In this document: positions 1-8,394 of the stretch, piece after piece | How the letters are laid out: each line of letters opens with the position of its first letter | How positions within the stretch are numbered: the first letter of the stretch is position 1 | DNA from: Hymenobacter sp. BRD67 | Lineage (GTDB): Bacteria > Bacteroidota > Bacteroidia > Cytophagales > Hymenobacteraceae | Reading direction: 5' to 3' | NCBI RefSeq assembly: GCF_013256425.1 | Contig: NZ_CP053904.1 | Coordinates: 2,356,001 to 2,420,000, forward strand | Length of the DNA: 64,000 nt | Notes under the pieces: model-generated | Databases searched by the model: none | The model's input: the letters and a program-made list of their open reading frames with translations, nothing else | Told to the model about the DNA's origin: nothing | Translations under genes and position numbers: made by a program

Positions 1-1080
1 CACGAGTGGGTCGTTGGTATTGCGCAGGGCGGGCACGCCCTGCGTGCGGGCATACATCATCAGGCTGGTACGCTCATTATCCGACACATCAACCCCGCCG
101 CCCACGGTAGCCGAGCCATCGGGCTCTATCGGAAACAGGGTAGTGGTAATGCCCAGGTCGCCATTATAAGCGCCCGCAATCTGAGCCACCAGCGAAGGCT
201 GGTTAGCCTTCCAGCCGAAGCGGCCCAGCTTGGTAGTTTGCGACACCGGGTCCCACACGTAGTTGGGCTTGCCGGTGATGCCAAACGAAAGTGCATTAGT
301 CTGCATCTGTGCTATTTGCAAAATAGTTTGCTCGGGCACAGCCTCCAATAGGCTCAGGCCCGCCATTTGCGAGCCCGTGCGCGGCGAGAACAGGGCGCCG
401 GCCGGCAGGGGCACGCTAAAGGTGTAGGTGGGCTGCCGCAGGCTCACGGTCGTGCCATCGGCCAAGGCCTTTAGCTGCTCCACGTAAGTAGTCGTCACTT
501 TCCCCTTGAAGCTTACTACCCGCGTGCTATCGGGGCCCAGCGCTACTGGCTGAATCTGTAGCCCGAACACGGGTAGCGGGGCGGGGCCCCCGGTGCTGGT
601 CTGGCCTGGCTGGCTTACCCGAAACAGGAGCTGCGGCGTTACGCCGTCTTTCGATACGTCGGCCCGGCCGCCACCCACGTGGCAGGACTGGCAGCTTTGA
701 TTAACCCAGATGGGGGCCAGCTTAGCCAGCGAAAATACCCGGTTGAATGCTGCGTCGCCGGTCTGGTGTGCAGCCTGGGCTTGCGCATCGAAGCCGGGCG
801 CTACTTGGTCGAACGCGCTGGCCGTAAAGTCTTTGGTGGTAGAGCTCCCCCCGGCCCGACCGTTTTGCACTACCGGCAGCCAAGTGTCTACCAGTTTCTG
901 GTACTGCTGCTGGTCATTAGCGTTGGGGGCGCTGTCGTTGCTGCTGACCGCACTGGGCGTGGGAGCTACCTCATCGTTTAGATTTTTGGAGCAGCTGGCC
1001 AGCAGCAAAGTTCCGGCCAGCAGCAAGAAAGCCGGCGAGAAATAGTGGTTTACCGTGCGGGAGGTAAGTCTTTTTAGCAT
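1..1080 (-). CDS. Di-haem oxidoreductase-like (DUF1111/DHOR) lipoprotein, 3' part outside window
   Basis: The first 360 codons are visible; the stop lies beyond base 1. It starts at the ATG at 1080-1078 and opens with a lipoprotein signal ending LLLASC (lipidated Cys about residue 25), followed by a low-complexity Ser/Asn/Thr linker. A c-type haem motif CQSCH occurs near residue 135 in the context 'PIWVNQSCQSCHVGGGRAD', typical of the putative thiol oxidoreductase/DHOR family related to cytochrome c peroxidases. The following stretch (GALFSPRTGSQMAGLSLLEAV) also fits that family. Expected role: outer-membrane-anchored periplasmic electron transfer or peroxidase; substrate unknown. The second haem motif and catalytic residues would be in the missing part. 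Family assignment is from motif memory. Confidence 0.72.
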   Translation of the reverse strand, partial: MLKRLTSRTVNHYFSPAFLLLAGTLLLASCSKNLNDEVAPTPSAVSSNDSAPNANDQQQYQKLVDTWLPVVQNGRAGGSSTTKDFTASAFDQVAPGFDAQAQAAHQTGDAAFNRVFSLAKLAPIWVNQSCQSCHVGGGRADVSKDGVTPQLLFRVSQPGQTSTGGPAPLPVFGLQIQPVALGPDSTRVVSFKGKVTTTYVEQLKALADGTTVSLRQPTYTFSVPLPAGALFSPRTGSQMAGLSLLEAVPEQTILQIAQMQTNALSFGITGKPNYVWDPVSQTTKLGRFGWKANQPSLVAQIAGAYNGDLGITTTLFPIEPDGSATVGGGVDVSDNERTSLMMYARTQGVPALRNTNDPLV

Positions 1081-1575
1081 ACAAGCATTGAAACGGAAGG
1101 TAAATAGCAGACAATGGCAGCCTAGACCTGCTACATTCCTTCGCTATTCCTATCAACAATTTTCGCAAGCAGCTCCAGGCAGCTGGCTACGGTACGTAAC
1201 AGCACCCCCAAAAAGATACGCGTCAAGCGGCTAGTGCCACCTTCCCTACCAGTATAATCATCTCACAAACGTGCTCATTTGATAAAAATCCCCGACGATA
1301 CAATATTTTTTCCCGTTGACTATCAATTATTTCCCAAAAAGGAAAAATAGCGCACTGTTTTTTGGGGAAAAGTTCAAAATCATGAGATTATTTTTCAACT
1401 AATCACTATTTCCGGAACCACCGCACCTGATATTAGCTAATAATATAAATTATAATATATTAAATATAAATACCTTTACCTAATACCACCAAATAATAGG
1501 GAAGGGGGCTTGCTCCCGCCCCTACTACTTTTTTGCAAGTATTTCGGTACCGTTAGCAAGTATATAAAAAAATTG
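1081..1575. other. AT-rich intergenic region, no gene seen
   Basis: A 495-base stretch between two minus-strand genes. Its second half is strikingly AT-rich (1,430-1,480 is almost pure A/T) in an otherwise GC-rich region, which fits a promoter zone for the DHOR lipoprotein plus the untranslated end of the exporter. No reading frame, tRNA or clear hairpin terminator was recognised. Confidence 0.5.
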
Positions 1576-2502
1576 TTATTTTAATTTATTTTTCTGCTGC
1601 GTAGTTATCAGCACCACCGAGCCTACAATGACGGCCGCACCTGCCAGCATCTGGCCCGTCAGCTTTTCGCCCAGCATGGCCCAGCCCAGCAGCACGGCCA
1701 CCACGGGGTTGACGTAGGCATAGGTGGCCACCCGCGCCGGCGGGGCGTGCCTGAGCAGCCAGCTGTAGGCCGTAAACGCCACCAGTGAGCCAAACACCAC
1801 CAGGTAGCCCCATCCCAGCCAGGCCGCCAGCCCGAAGCTGGCCGGCCGTAGGCCATGCCACTCGCCGGTAGCCGTGCTCAACAGTACCAGCAGCGCACCA
1901 CCGGCCAGCATCTGCATCCCCGAGGCCAGCACCGCCGACCGGGGTACCGGCGCGCGGAGGCCGTAAATGGAGCCCGCGGCCCAGCTAAAGGCGGCTAGCA
2001 GCACCAGCGCTACGCCTATGAGCTGCGCACGACTGGTGCCCGCAGTAAGCTGCTGCCCTACCAGCAGGTATACGCCCACGAAGCCCAGCAGCAGGCCCAG
2101 CGTTACTTGCCAGCCGGGCCGCTCGCCACGCAGCCATAGCCAGCCCAGGATGACAATCCAGAATGGCTCGGTGGCGATGAGCAGCGCGGCCAGGCTGCTA
2201 GGCAACGTGCGCTCGGCCAGCACCACCATCCCGTTGCCGCCCAGCAGCAGCAGGCCGCCCACGATAAAGCTGGTTTTCCACTGCGCCGGCGTGGGCGTTT
2301 CGTAGTCGGCCGAGGCCCGGCCGGCCAGCGCCAGGATGCTGCCGGCCAGCAAAAACCGGCTGCCCGCCAGCAGCAGAGGCGGCATAGTCGCCACCGCATA
2401 CTTAATGGCCAGGTACGTGGAGCCCCACAGAAGGTACACGGCGGCAAAGGCCACAAGTAGAAGGATTCGGGCAGGCTTCAAAGGGGAATTATGAATTGAC
2501 AA
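1576..2502 (-). CDS. EamA/DMT-family transporter (RhaT/YedA type)
   Basis: A 308-residue inner-membrane protein with about ten hydrophobic segments and two EamA repeats. The N-terminal 'AVYLLWGSTYLAIKYAV..MPPLLLAGSRFLLAG' is the family signature; the second repeat has 'YAYVNPVVAVLLGWAMLGEKL', the usual end-repeat motif. Members export metabolites or amino acids, but the substrate cannot be read from sequence. The length is normal for the family (about 290-310). The gene is flanked by AT-rich spacers on both sides and appears to be a single-gene transcription unit. It ends with a lysine/asparagine-rich tail. Confidence 0.88.
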   Translation of the reverse strand: MSIHNSPLKPARILLLVAFAAVYLLWGSTYLAIKYAVATMPPLLLAGSRFLLAGSILALAGRASADYETPTPAQWKTSFIVGGLLLLGGNGMVVLAERTLPSSLAALLIATEPFWIVILGWLWLRGERPGWQVTLGLLLGFVGVYLLVGQQLTAGTSRAQLIGVALVLLAAFSWAAGSIYGLRAPVPRSAVLASGMQMLAGGALLVLLSTATGEWHGLRPASFGLAAWLGWGYLVVFGSLVAFTAYSWLLRHAPPARVATYAYVNPVVAVLLGWAMLGEKLTGQMLAGAAVIVGSVVLITTQQKNKLK

Positions 2503-2613
2503 AATAATCTTCTATACTATTTTTTTTCATTATGATGAAGAGACAATTATTAATTTATACTTTTCAATACTATCCAGAAAGTCAGCTAAAAGTCTGTTTA
2601 AACAATAAACTCC

Positions 2614-4614
2614 CTACTTGCGCAGCGCGATGCGCACGCCGGCCATCAGCCAGCGCGTGGGCATGGGAGCCCCCAGCAGGTCGGAGTAGTGCGCGTTGAA
2701 CAGGTTTTGCGCCTGCCCCACGACCCACACCCGCTCGGGCAACAGCGCCAGGTCGAGGCGAGCGTTGAAAACGGCGTAGCTGGGCGTAAGCTCGGCCGCG
2801 TTGTTGCTGGCGCTGGCCGCAATTTGCTGCTCGGCGCGCTGCTTGTAAAGGCCGCCAAAGCTGGCTGTGAAGCGCCGGTGCGTCAGGCTCACGTTACCGG
2901 AAACCAGTTGCCGGGCCACATTGGAAAGGTACTGCGACTGCACATCGCCTTCCACGTTGAGGTGCACCCAGGTGTAGCCAACGCTGCCATCGAGGCGCAG
3001 GCCGGGCGTAAGCTGAGCACGGGTAGTTACTTCGGTTTCAATGCCCTGGGTGGTAACGGCAAACAGGTTTTCGGCCAAGCGGTAGGTAACGCCGGAGTTG
3101 AGGTTGGTGAAGCCCGTCGTCTCAGCGGCCTGACTGCCTGACACAGTTACGTAGTCAATCAGGTTGCGGCCGTAGCGATTGAAGTAGGTGCTGCGCAGGG
3201 TCAGGGCCCGCGTGGGCTGGTAGTCGAAGCCGGCCTCGTAATTGACGGTGCGCTCGGCGCTCAGGTTTGGGTTGCCTACGTTGAAGCCACTGGGGACAAT
3301 GCCCGGCCGGATAGCCGAATTATACTGCTCGGTAAAATTGGGGGCCCGAATAGCCTTGCCCACGGCGGCACGCAGGGTCAGTCGTTCGCCTACCTGCTGG
3401 CTGGCATTAAGCTGGGGCACCAGGTCGGTGCCATACGCCTGGTCGTGGTCGAGGCGCAGGGCGGCCGTGACGTTGAGGTTGGCCAGGGGCGCAATACCGG
3501 CCACGGCAAAGGCCCCGGTGTGCCAGGCAGTATGGTCGCCACGGTCGTTGCTAAGCACGGCGCGGCGGTCTGCCTGACCACCCAGCGTAAGGCGCAGCTT
3601 GGTAGAGACCTGTACTTGATGCTGCCCCTGCACGTTGAGGTAGTGCATGAGGTGGTCGCTGGGCGCAGTAGTTGGCGTGTACACGTAGTAGTCGGTGCTG
3701 GACGTGCCAACCAGCTGCAATTCGGTCCGGCTGCGCTCGCTCCACTCGTAGCGCAGCTGGCCCTGATACCAGTCGCGGCCGGTAGTTTCGCGGGCGCGGT
3801 CACCGGGAGAATTGGTATAAAAATTCTGGGCGTTGTAATCGCGCCTGTCGAAGCTAGCGCGGGCGGCGGCGCTAAGCTTAGGTGTAAGCTCATACGCGCC
3901 CGACAGCGAGTACGTATTCAGTTTAAAGTCGTTCCGGCCACCGCCGGGCAGGTCGAGCAGCTGCCCGCTGGCCGTATTGTTGAGCAGGCCGCCCGCCAGG
4001 CGCAGGCCCTTATCCTGGCCATAGAAGCCGGCATTGGTGCTTTTGAGGCCATACTCGCCGGCCAGGAAAGTACCGGCCAGCTCGGTACCATCGGGCCGGT
4101 GGGTGGCGGCAAACGTCTTGGTTACGATATTGATAAAGCCGCCTACGGCATCGGGGCCGTAAAGCGCCGCACCAGGTCCGCGCACCACTTCAATCTGCTC
4201 AATCTCGGCCGGCGAAATGGGGAAGTAGCCGGCAAAGTGGCCGGTAAGCGGGTCGTTGAGGCGCATACCATCGAGCAGAATCAGGACCTGGTTAAAGGTC
4301 GAGCCGCGCAGCGTAATATCAGCCTGTGTGCCAAAGTTGCCCCGGCTTTGCACCTCAATGGCCGGCAGCAGGCGCAGCAGGTCATCGAGCGAGGTAACGG
4401 GGTAGTGGCTCAGCGTGCTGCCCGGCACCACCGTTACGTAGCGGCCCGTCTGGCCGGAGAGCTGGCCCAGGCGGGTGGCATAAACGGTTACTTCGCCGAG
4501 GCGGCGCGAGCTATCGGCAACCGTGGTAATTCGCTGAGCCTGGCCCAGCAGCGGGAAAACAAGTAAGCAAGCGAGGGTAGAGGACGGGGCATAAAAGGCA
4601 GAATGACGCCGCAA
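2614..4614 (-). CDS. TonB-dependent outer-membrane receptor, BtuB-like
   Basis: A 666-residue receptor. A signal peptide (to about residue 26, ...LLGQAQ) is followed by a TonB-box-like segment (LGEVTVYATRLG), a plug domain (about 50-165; LRGSTFNQVLILLDGMRLND and IEVVRGPGAALYGPDAVGGFINIVTK) and a 22-strand-type barrel ending in a terminal strand (WLMAGVRIALRK). Plug wording resembles vitamin B12/siderophore receptors without the N-terminal carboxypeptidase-like domain seen in SusC proteins. It follows the DUF3078 gene by 29 bases on the same strand, so they probably form an operon. The substrate is not determinable. No frameshift is seen. Confidence 0.88.
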   Translation of the reverse strand: MRRHSAFYAPSSTLACLLVFPLLGQAQRITTVADSSRRLGEVTVYATRLGQLSGQTGRYVTVVPGSTLSHYPVTSLDDLLRLLPAIEVQSRGNFGTQADITLRGSTFNQVLILLDGMRLNDPLTGHFAGYFPISPAEIEQIEVVRGPGAALYGPDAVGGFINIVTKTFAATHRPDGTELAGTFLAGEYGLKSTNAGFYGQDKGLRLAGGLLNNTASGQLLDLPGGGRNDFKLNTYSLSGAYELTPKLSAAARASFDRRDYNAQNFYTNSPGDRARETTGRDWYQGQLRYEWSERSRTELQLVGTSSTDYYVYTPTTAPSDHLMHYLNVQGQHQVQVSTKLRLTLGGQADRRAVLSNDRGDHTAWHTGAFAVAGIAPLANLNVTAALRLDHDQAYGTDLVPQLNASQQVGERLTLRAAVGKAIRAPNFTEQYNSAIRPGIVPSGFNVGNPNLSAERTVNYEAGFDYQPTRALTLRSTYFNRYGRNLIDYVTVSGSQAAETTGFTNLNSGVTYRLAENLFAVTTQGIETEVTTRAQLTPGLRLDGSVGYTWVHLNVEGDVQSQYLSNVARQLVSGNVSLTHRRFTASFGGLYKQRAEQQIAASASNNAAELTPSYAVFNARLDLALLPERVWVVGQAQNLFNAHYSDLLGAPMPTRWLMAGVRIALRK

Positions 4615-4643
4615 AGCTACAGTAGCCCCTTCCTACCGCCGAG

Positions 4644-5549
4644 CTATTTGGCGTTGGCGGGGTGCTCGCGGCTGAGCAAAATGCCCAGCGCCAGGTTCTG
4701 GCTGTATTGCACGGCGGCGTCCTGGCTGTAATCGTAAATCACAATGGTGCCGAAGCTTACGCTCAATAACCTATTTACCTTGGCAGTAATGGTGAGGTCC
4801 AACCGGTGGCTGATTTTGTCGAACGACAGCGTCTCATAATTGGCAAACAGCACGTAGCGGGCTTTGAGGTTGGCATTGGGGCCCAGGGGCTGGTCCAGCT
4901 CGGCTAAAATCTGAGCGGCCAGCACCTCCCATCGCGTATTATGGCCGGGGTTTACGCCGTAAACGACATCGGTAGGCAGGGTGCGGAAGCGGTCGGCATC
5001 GCGCACTACCGTCAGGCGCGGGGCAAAGGGCGAAAGGCGCAGCTTAAACCGGGCATTGGGGTGAAACTCGGCCCCGTAGGCGTTCGTGATATAAGCCGGG
5101 GCCAGAAAGCTGGAAATAAGCCGGGTAGGGTCGCCGGAATAATCAAAGCCAGGGGCAAACTGCGAAAGCGCATTCAGGGCCACAAACAGCCCCCAGTGCG
5201 GCGTCAGGTCGTGGCCATACTTGGTATCGAGCCAGAGGCGGTCAGTGGTTTTGCGGTAGCCCAGACCTTTGGCATACTGCCCGGCATAGAGAAAATCGGC
5301 TTCGTTGTCCCAACTGTGGCGGCCCCGATGGTAATTGGCTTTGCGGTTGAAAAGCAAGCTAACTCCCACCGAGCTGGTTCCGCCCCCTTTCCAATTGTCG
5401 GAGAGCAGCGCCTCGTTGGCATTAACGCCCGCTTTGAGGCTGGTGGCCCAGTAGCGTAAGGTATCGGCCGGGACAGTAAGTACGGGCAGTGCCTGGGCCA
5501 TAGCCCCGGCCGGCCCCAGGGCGAGCAGCAGCGTAAACAGTTTTTTCAT
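4644..5549 (-). CDS. DUF3078 family outer-membrane/periplasmic protein
   Basis: A 301-residue secreted protein with a clear signal peptide (MKKLFTLLLALGPAGAMAQA). The mature part begins with 'RYWATSLKAGVNANEALLSDNWKGGG', the characteristic opening of DUF3078 proteins of Bacteroidota, and continues with alternating aromatic/hydrophobic beta strands suggestive of a small beta barrel ('WDNEADFLYAGQYAKGLGYRKTTDRLWLDTKYG'). The function of the family is unknown. It lies upstream of the BtuB-like receptor in a probable two-gene operon, so a role in outer-membrane assembly or in support of that receptor is an inference from context only. Confidence 0.8.
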   Translation of the reverse strand: MKKLFTLLLALGPAGAMAQALPVLTVPADTLRYWATSLKAGVNANEALLSDNWKGGGTSSVGVSLLFNRKANYHRGRHSWDNEADFLYAGQYAKGLGYRKTTDRLWLDTKYGHDLTPHWGLFVALNALSQFAPGFDYSGDPTRLISSFLAPAYITNAYGAEFHPNARFKLRLSPFAPRLTVVRDADRFRTLPTDVVYGVNPGHNTRWEVLAAQILAELDQPLGPNANLKARYVLFANYETLSFDKISHRLDLTITAKVNRLLSVSFGTIVIYDYSQDAAVQYSQNLALGILLSREHPANAK

Positions 5550-5660
5550 GCCGGCAAGGTATTATAAACCCGCCTTACTCCAGCTTGATTCTACTCGACG
5601 GGCAGCCGGCAAAGCCGGGCAAGGGCAGGGCAACTAGCGCAGCGTAGTATTTTGCAAGCG

Positions 5661-6803
5661 ATGTCCCCTACCCTACCTGCCGCTCGCCCGGCGGCCCGGC
5701 CCTACTACCCCGCCCTCACGGGCTTACGGGCTGTAACGTGCCTCATGGTTTTTTCCAAGCATTTTCGGCCGCTTTACACCCCCGAATGGCTAAACCTGAT
5801 AATTGAGCAGTTTCACATGACCATGAGCATGTTTTTCCTGCTCAGCGGCTTTGTGATGGCCACGCGCTACCAGTCCGATGTGGAGTTTACCCGCCCCTGG
5901 TGGCGGCGCTACCTCTGGCGGCGGCTGGCCCGCGTTTATCCCATCTATCTGCTGCTCAATACCTCTGTGCTGCTTTACGTGTACTTGCCGGTGCCGCCCG
6001 GGCAGGCCGGACATACCGCCCTGCTGGTGTTTCTGAGCGAAACCCTGCTCCGCGGGTTTTCCAGCACCCTCAAGTACGTGGGCCTGCCCCAGGCCTGGTC
6101 GCTCACGGCCGAAGAATGCTTTTACTTTTCGCTGCCAGTGCTGCTGGTACTGTGGCGGCGCTACGGCTACCGCGGGGCGGCAGCATTTGCGGGGGCAATA
6201 TTAGCTATCGGACTGGGGCTCACGGCTATCTGCCGGGGGCACGAGGCGCTGCACGGCTTCTTTGGCTCGTTTCACCACCTGTTTAACTTTACTTTTTTTG
6301 GGCGGGTGCTGGAGTTTACGATGGGCGTCGGGCTGGCTCGCTGGTGGGGCGGGCGGCCTACCGCCAGCATTCCGGGCTGGCCCTGGCGCACCACCCTTAG
6401 CCTGGCGCTGATGCTGGCGGGCGGCGTGGTACTGGTATGGCTCAATTCGCCGTTCGACTGGTACGACGGCAACCTGAAGCCGGCGACCATCCTGCTCAAC
6501 GTCGTGTTTTATCCGGTTTGCATGACGCTGCTGCTGGCGGGCCTGCTCACCGAGCGCAGCTGGCTGCGGGCGGCCCTGGGCACCCGGCTACTCGACGCCA
6601 TGGGCAAGCGCTCGTATTCTTTCTACCTGATGCAGATTGGCCTGCTCAGCATCTGGTGGCGCAATGAGTTTGGCTGGCGGCAGCACGTGGGCTGGCAGCT
6701 GCTCGTAACGATGGTTTTTAGCGAGCTGCTATACCGGCTGGTAGAGGAGCCCGCCCGGCGCTGGATACTGGCCCGCACGCTGCCGCGCGGCGAATGGTCG
6801 TAG
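5661..6803 (+). CDS. Acyltransferase 3 (OafA/NodX-type) membrane protein
   Basis: A 380-residue polytopic membrane protein. The opening 'YYPALTGLRAVTCLMVFSKHFRPL' contains the family's LR..A...V...H pattern (catalytic His), and 'SMFFLLSGFVMATRY' is the second conserved segment. About ten membrane helices follow, with a C-terminal 'FSELLYRLVEEPARRW' motif typical of acyltransferase-3 enzymes. Such enzymes O-acylate surface polysaccharides or lipids. I prefer the ATG at 5661 to a TTG three codons earlier. The gene is convergent with the carbonic anhydrase gene; the stops are only 8 bases apart, so a shared terminator is not visible. Confidence 0.88.
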   Translation: MSPTLPAARPAARPYYPALTGLRAVTCLMVFSKHFRPLYTPEWLNLIIEQFHMTMSMFFLLSGFVMATRYQSDVEFTRPWWRRYLWRRLARVYPIYLLLNTSVLLYVYLPVPPGQAGHTALLVFLSETLLRGFSSTLKYVGLPQAWSLTAEECFYFSLPVLLVLWRRYGYRGAAAFAGAILAIGLGLTAICRGHEALHGFFGSFHHLFNFTFFGRVLEFTMGVGLARWWGGRPTASIPGWPWRTTLSLALMLAGGVVLVWLNSPFDWYDGNLKPATILLNVVFYPVCMTLLLAGLLTERSWLRAALGTRLLDAMGKRSYSFYLMQIGLLSIWWRNEFGWRQHVGWQLLVTMVFSELLYRLVEEPARRWILARTLPRGEWS

Positions 6804-6811
6804 CCCAGGGC

Positions 6812-7465
6812 TTACTCGCCGGCTTCTGGCGCGGCTTCTATGCCGTAAATGTGGTCCATATCGGCCATCAAATCCTGGTTATCTACTTTGAGGTCTTTGA
6901 GGCGGCCGTCGGCAATGTCGTAGACGAGGCCGTGGAGGCGGGGCGGGTTGTCGCTCTTCATGGCATTCTGGATGATGTTGGTTTTGGCCAGGTTGCGCAC
7001 CTGCTCCATCACGTTCAGCTCGACGAGGCGGCGCAGGCGCTGGGTTTCGTCGGGAATGCGCAGCAGCTGGGTTTCGTGCAGGCGCACCACGTCGCGGATG
7101 CTCACCAGCCAGTTGTCGATGAGGCCGTACTGCTTGTTGCTGGCCGCCGCAGCCACGCCCCCGCAGCCGTAGTGGCCCACAATCATAATATCGCGCACGC
7201 CTAATACTTCCACCGCATATTGCAGCACACTCAGCAGGTTCAGGTCGGCATGAACCACCAGGTTGGCGATGTTGCGGTGCACAAACATCTCGCCCGGACC
7301 CGTGCCCGTGATGCCTGAGGCCGGCACCCGCGAGTCGGAACAGCCAATGAACAGGTAGCGCGGCTGCTGGCCGTTGGCCAGGCGCTGAAAAAACGCGGGG
7401 TCTTCGGCGTTTTTGCTGGCCACCCACTGACGGTTATTGGCCAGAATATCCTGTATACCAGGCAT
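6812..7465 (-). CDS. Beta-class carbonic anhydrase
   Basis: A 217-residue cytoplasmic enzyme converting CO2 to bicarbonate. The zinc ligands and catalytic dyad are visible: CSDSR (Cys42, Asp44, Arg46) and HYGCGG (His98, Cys101). The length is normal. I choose the ATG at 7465-7463 (MPGIQDILANNRQW) because family homology begins there; a longer version would add 14 non-conserved residues. It lies 76 bases downstream of the DUF4249 gene on the same strand, so read-through from that operon is possible but not shown. Confidence 0.93.
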   Translation of the reverse strand: MPGIQDILANNRQWVASKNAEDPAFFQRLANGQQPRYLFIGCSDSRVPASGITGTGPGEMFVHRNIANLVVHADLNLLSVLQYAVEVLGVRDIMIVGHYGCGGVAAAASNKQYGLIDNWLVSIRDVVRLHETQLLRIPDETQRLRRLVELNVMEQVRNLAKTNIIQNAMKSDNPPRLHGLVYDIADGRLKDLKVDNQDLMADMDHIYGIEAAPEAGE

Positions 7466-7541
7466 AAAATTGCTAAAAAAGAAGTGAGAGGAAAATGCTA
7501 CGCCCAATACGCGACTAGGAAAAGATAGTAATTTTACTATG

Positions 7542-8380
7542 TTACAAAGTCGGGACTATCAGGGTACGCTGCCGCCGCGAGTGGGCGCTAAAATAGCCCT
7601 GCGCTCCGCCCGAGAAGTTGGTACGTGGGTTGGCGGGCGTGGTGCTCAGCAGCGGGTTGTTCTGGAGCAGCAGGTTCAGGGTGCGGAAGTAGCCGTAGGC
7701 GGTCGAGTCTATGTTCTGCATCTCCACGCGCACGCTGTCGCCGGTGGCCAGCTTGTTGACGTCGGTGCCGCTGCCGCCGCCGCTGTTGCCCCGGCCCCCG
7801 CCGCCCAGGGCGCGAATGTTAGCCTTGCCATCGGTAAACTCGTCATCCTGCAAAAAGATGGCTGGGTTGAGCAGTCCGTTGCGGTACTGCCGGAACAGGT
7901 AGAAATTGGGCACTCCGGCCGGGTCCTGGTATTCGGGTACCAGCTGAATGTTGTTGCCCGAGTTGCTTTTCTGGGCATGCAGCCCCGTAAGGGGCACAAC
8001 CGGGGCGGGCAGCGTGGAGGCGGCCACGTAGCTCTGGCCGCCGGCCTGCACGCGCAGCGTGTAGCGCCGGCCGGGCTGGCCCAGCACGGTGCGGCCCTGG
8101 TACTGGCCGGCCACGCTGGTTTCGGACAGCGTTTCGGAGTGGCCCGCGTCGTCGCTGAGGGTAATGACGGCTCCACTCACCGCCGGAAAAATATTAGTCT
8201 GGGTGAAGTCAACGCTCTGCGAGAGCTTCACCGTGCAGGGGTGCCCGTCGTCGGCCAGGTTGGCTTCGATGACGAGCTGCGGGCCGAGTCTTTCAGGTTA
8301 AGCGTCACTACCTTCTGGCAGGAGGCTGCCAGAAGCAGCGCGCTCGCGGCCAGCAGGCGGGGCAGGAAATTGTTTTTCAT
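7542..8380 (-). CDS. DUF4249 lipoprotein, partner of the upstream TonB receptor (one frameshift)
   Basis: The N-terminus is a lipoprotein signal (MKNNFLPRLL...LAASC, lipidated Cys about residue 22) followed by 'QKVVTLNLKDS', typical of DUF4249. The frame breaks near 8284, where GGGCC on the minus strand appears to have lost one G; restoring it joins 'KDSGPQLVIEANLADDGHPCTVKLSQSVDF' into one 279-residue protein. The rest (about 35-279) has immunoglobulin-like strands and a glycine-rich segment. DUF4249 genes usually follow a TonB receptor, as here (14-base gap), and the protein probably works with that receptor at the outer membrane. Biochemical role unknown. Confidence 0.82.
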
Positions 8381-8394
8381 GGTACGAAGCCCGC

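Noticed and set aside
3445..4566. A long plus-strand reading frame (373 codons) opposite the BtuB-like receptor
   Set aside because: It is antisense to a clear receptor gene, has no family motif, and its composition mirrors the receptor codons; a GC-driven shadow.
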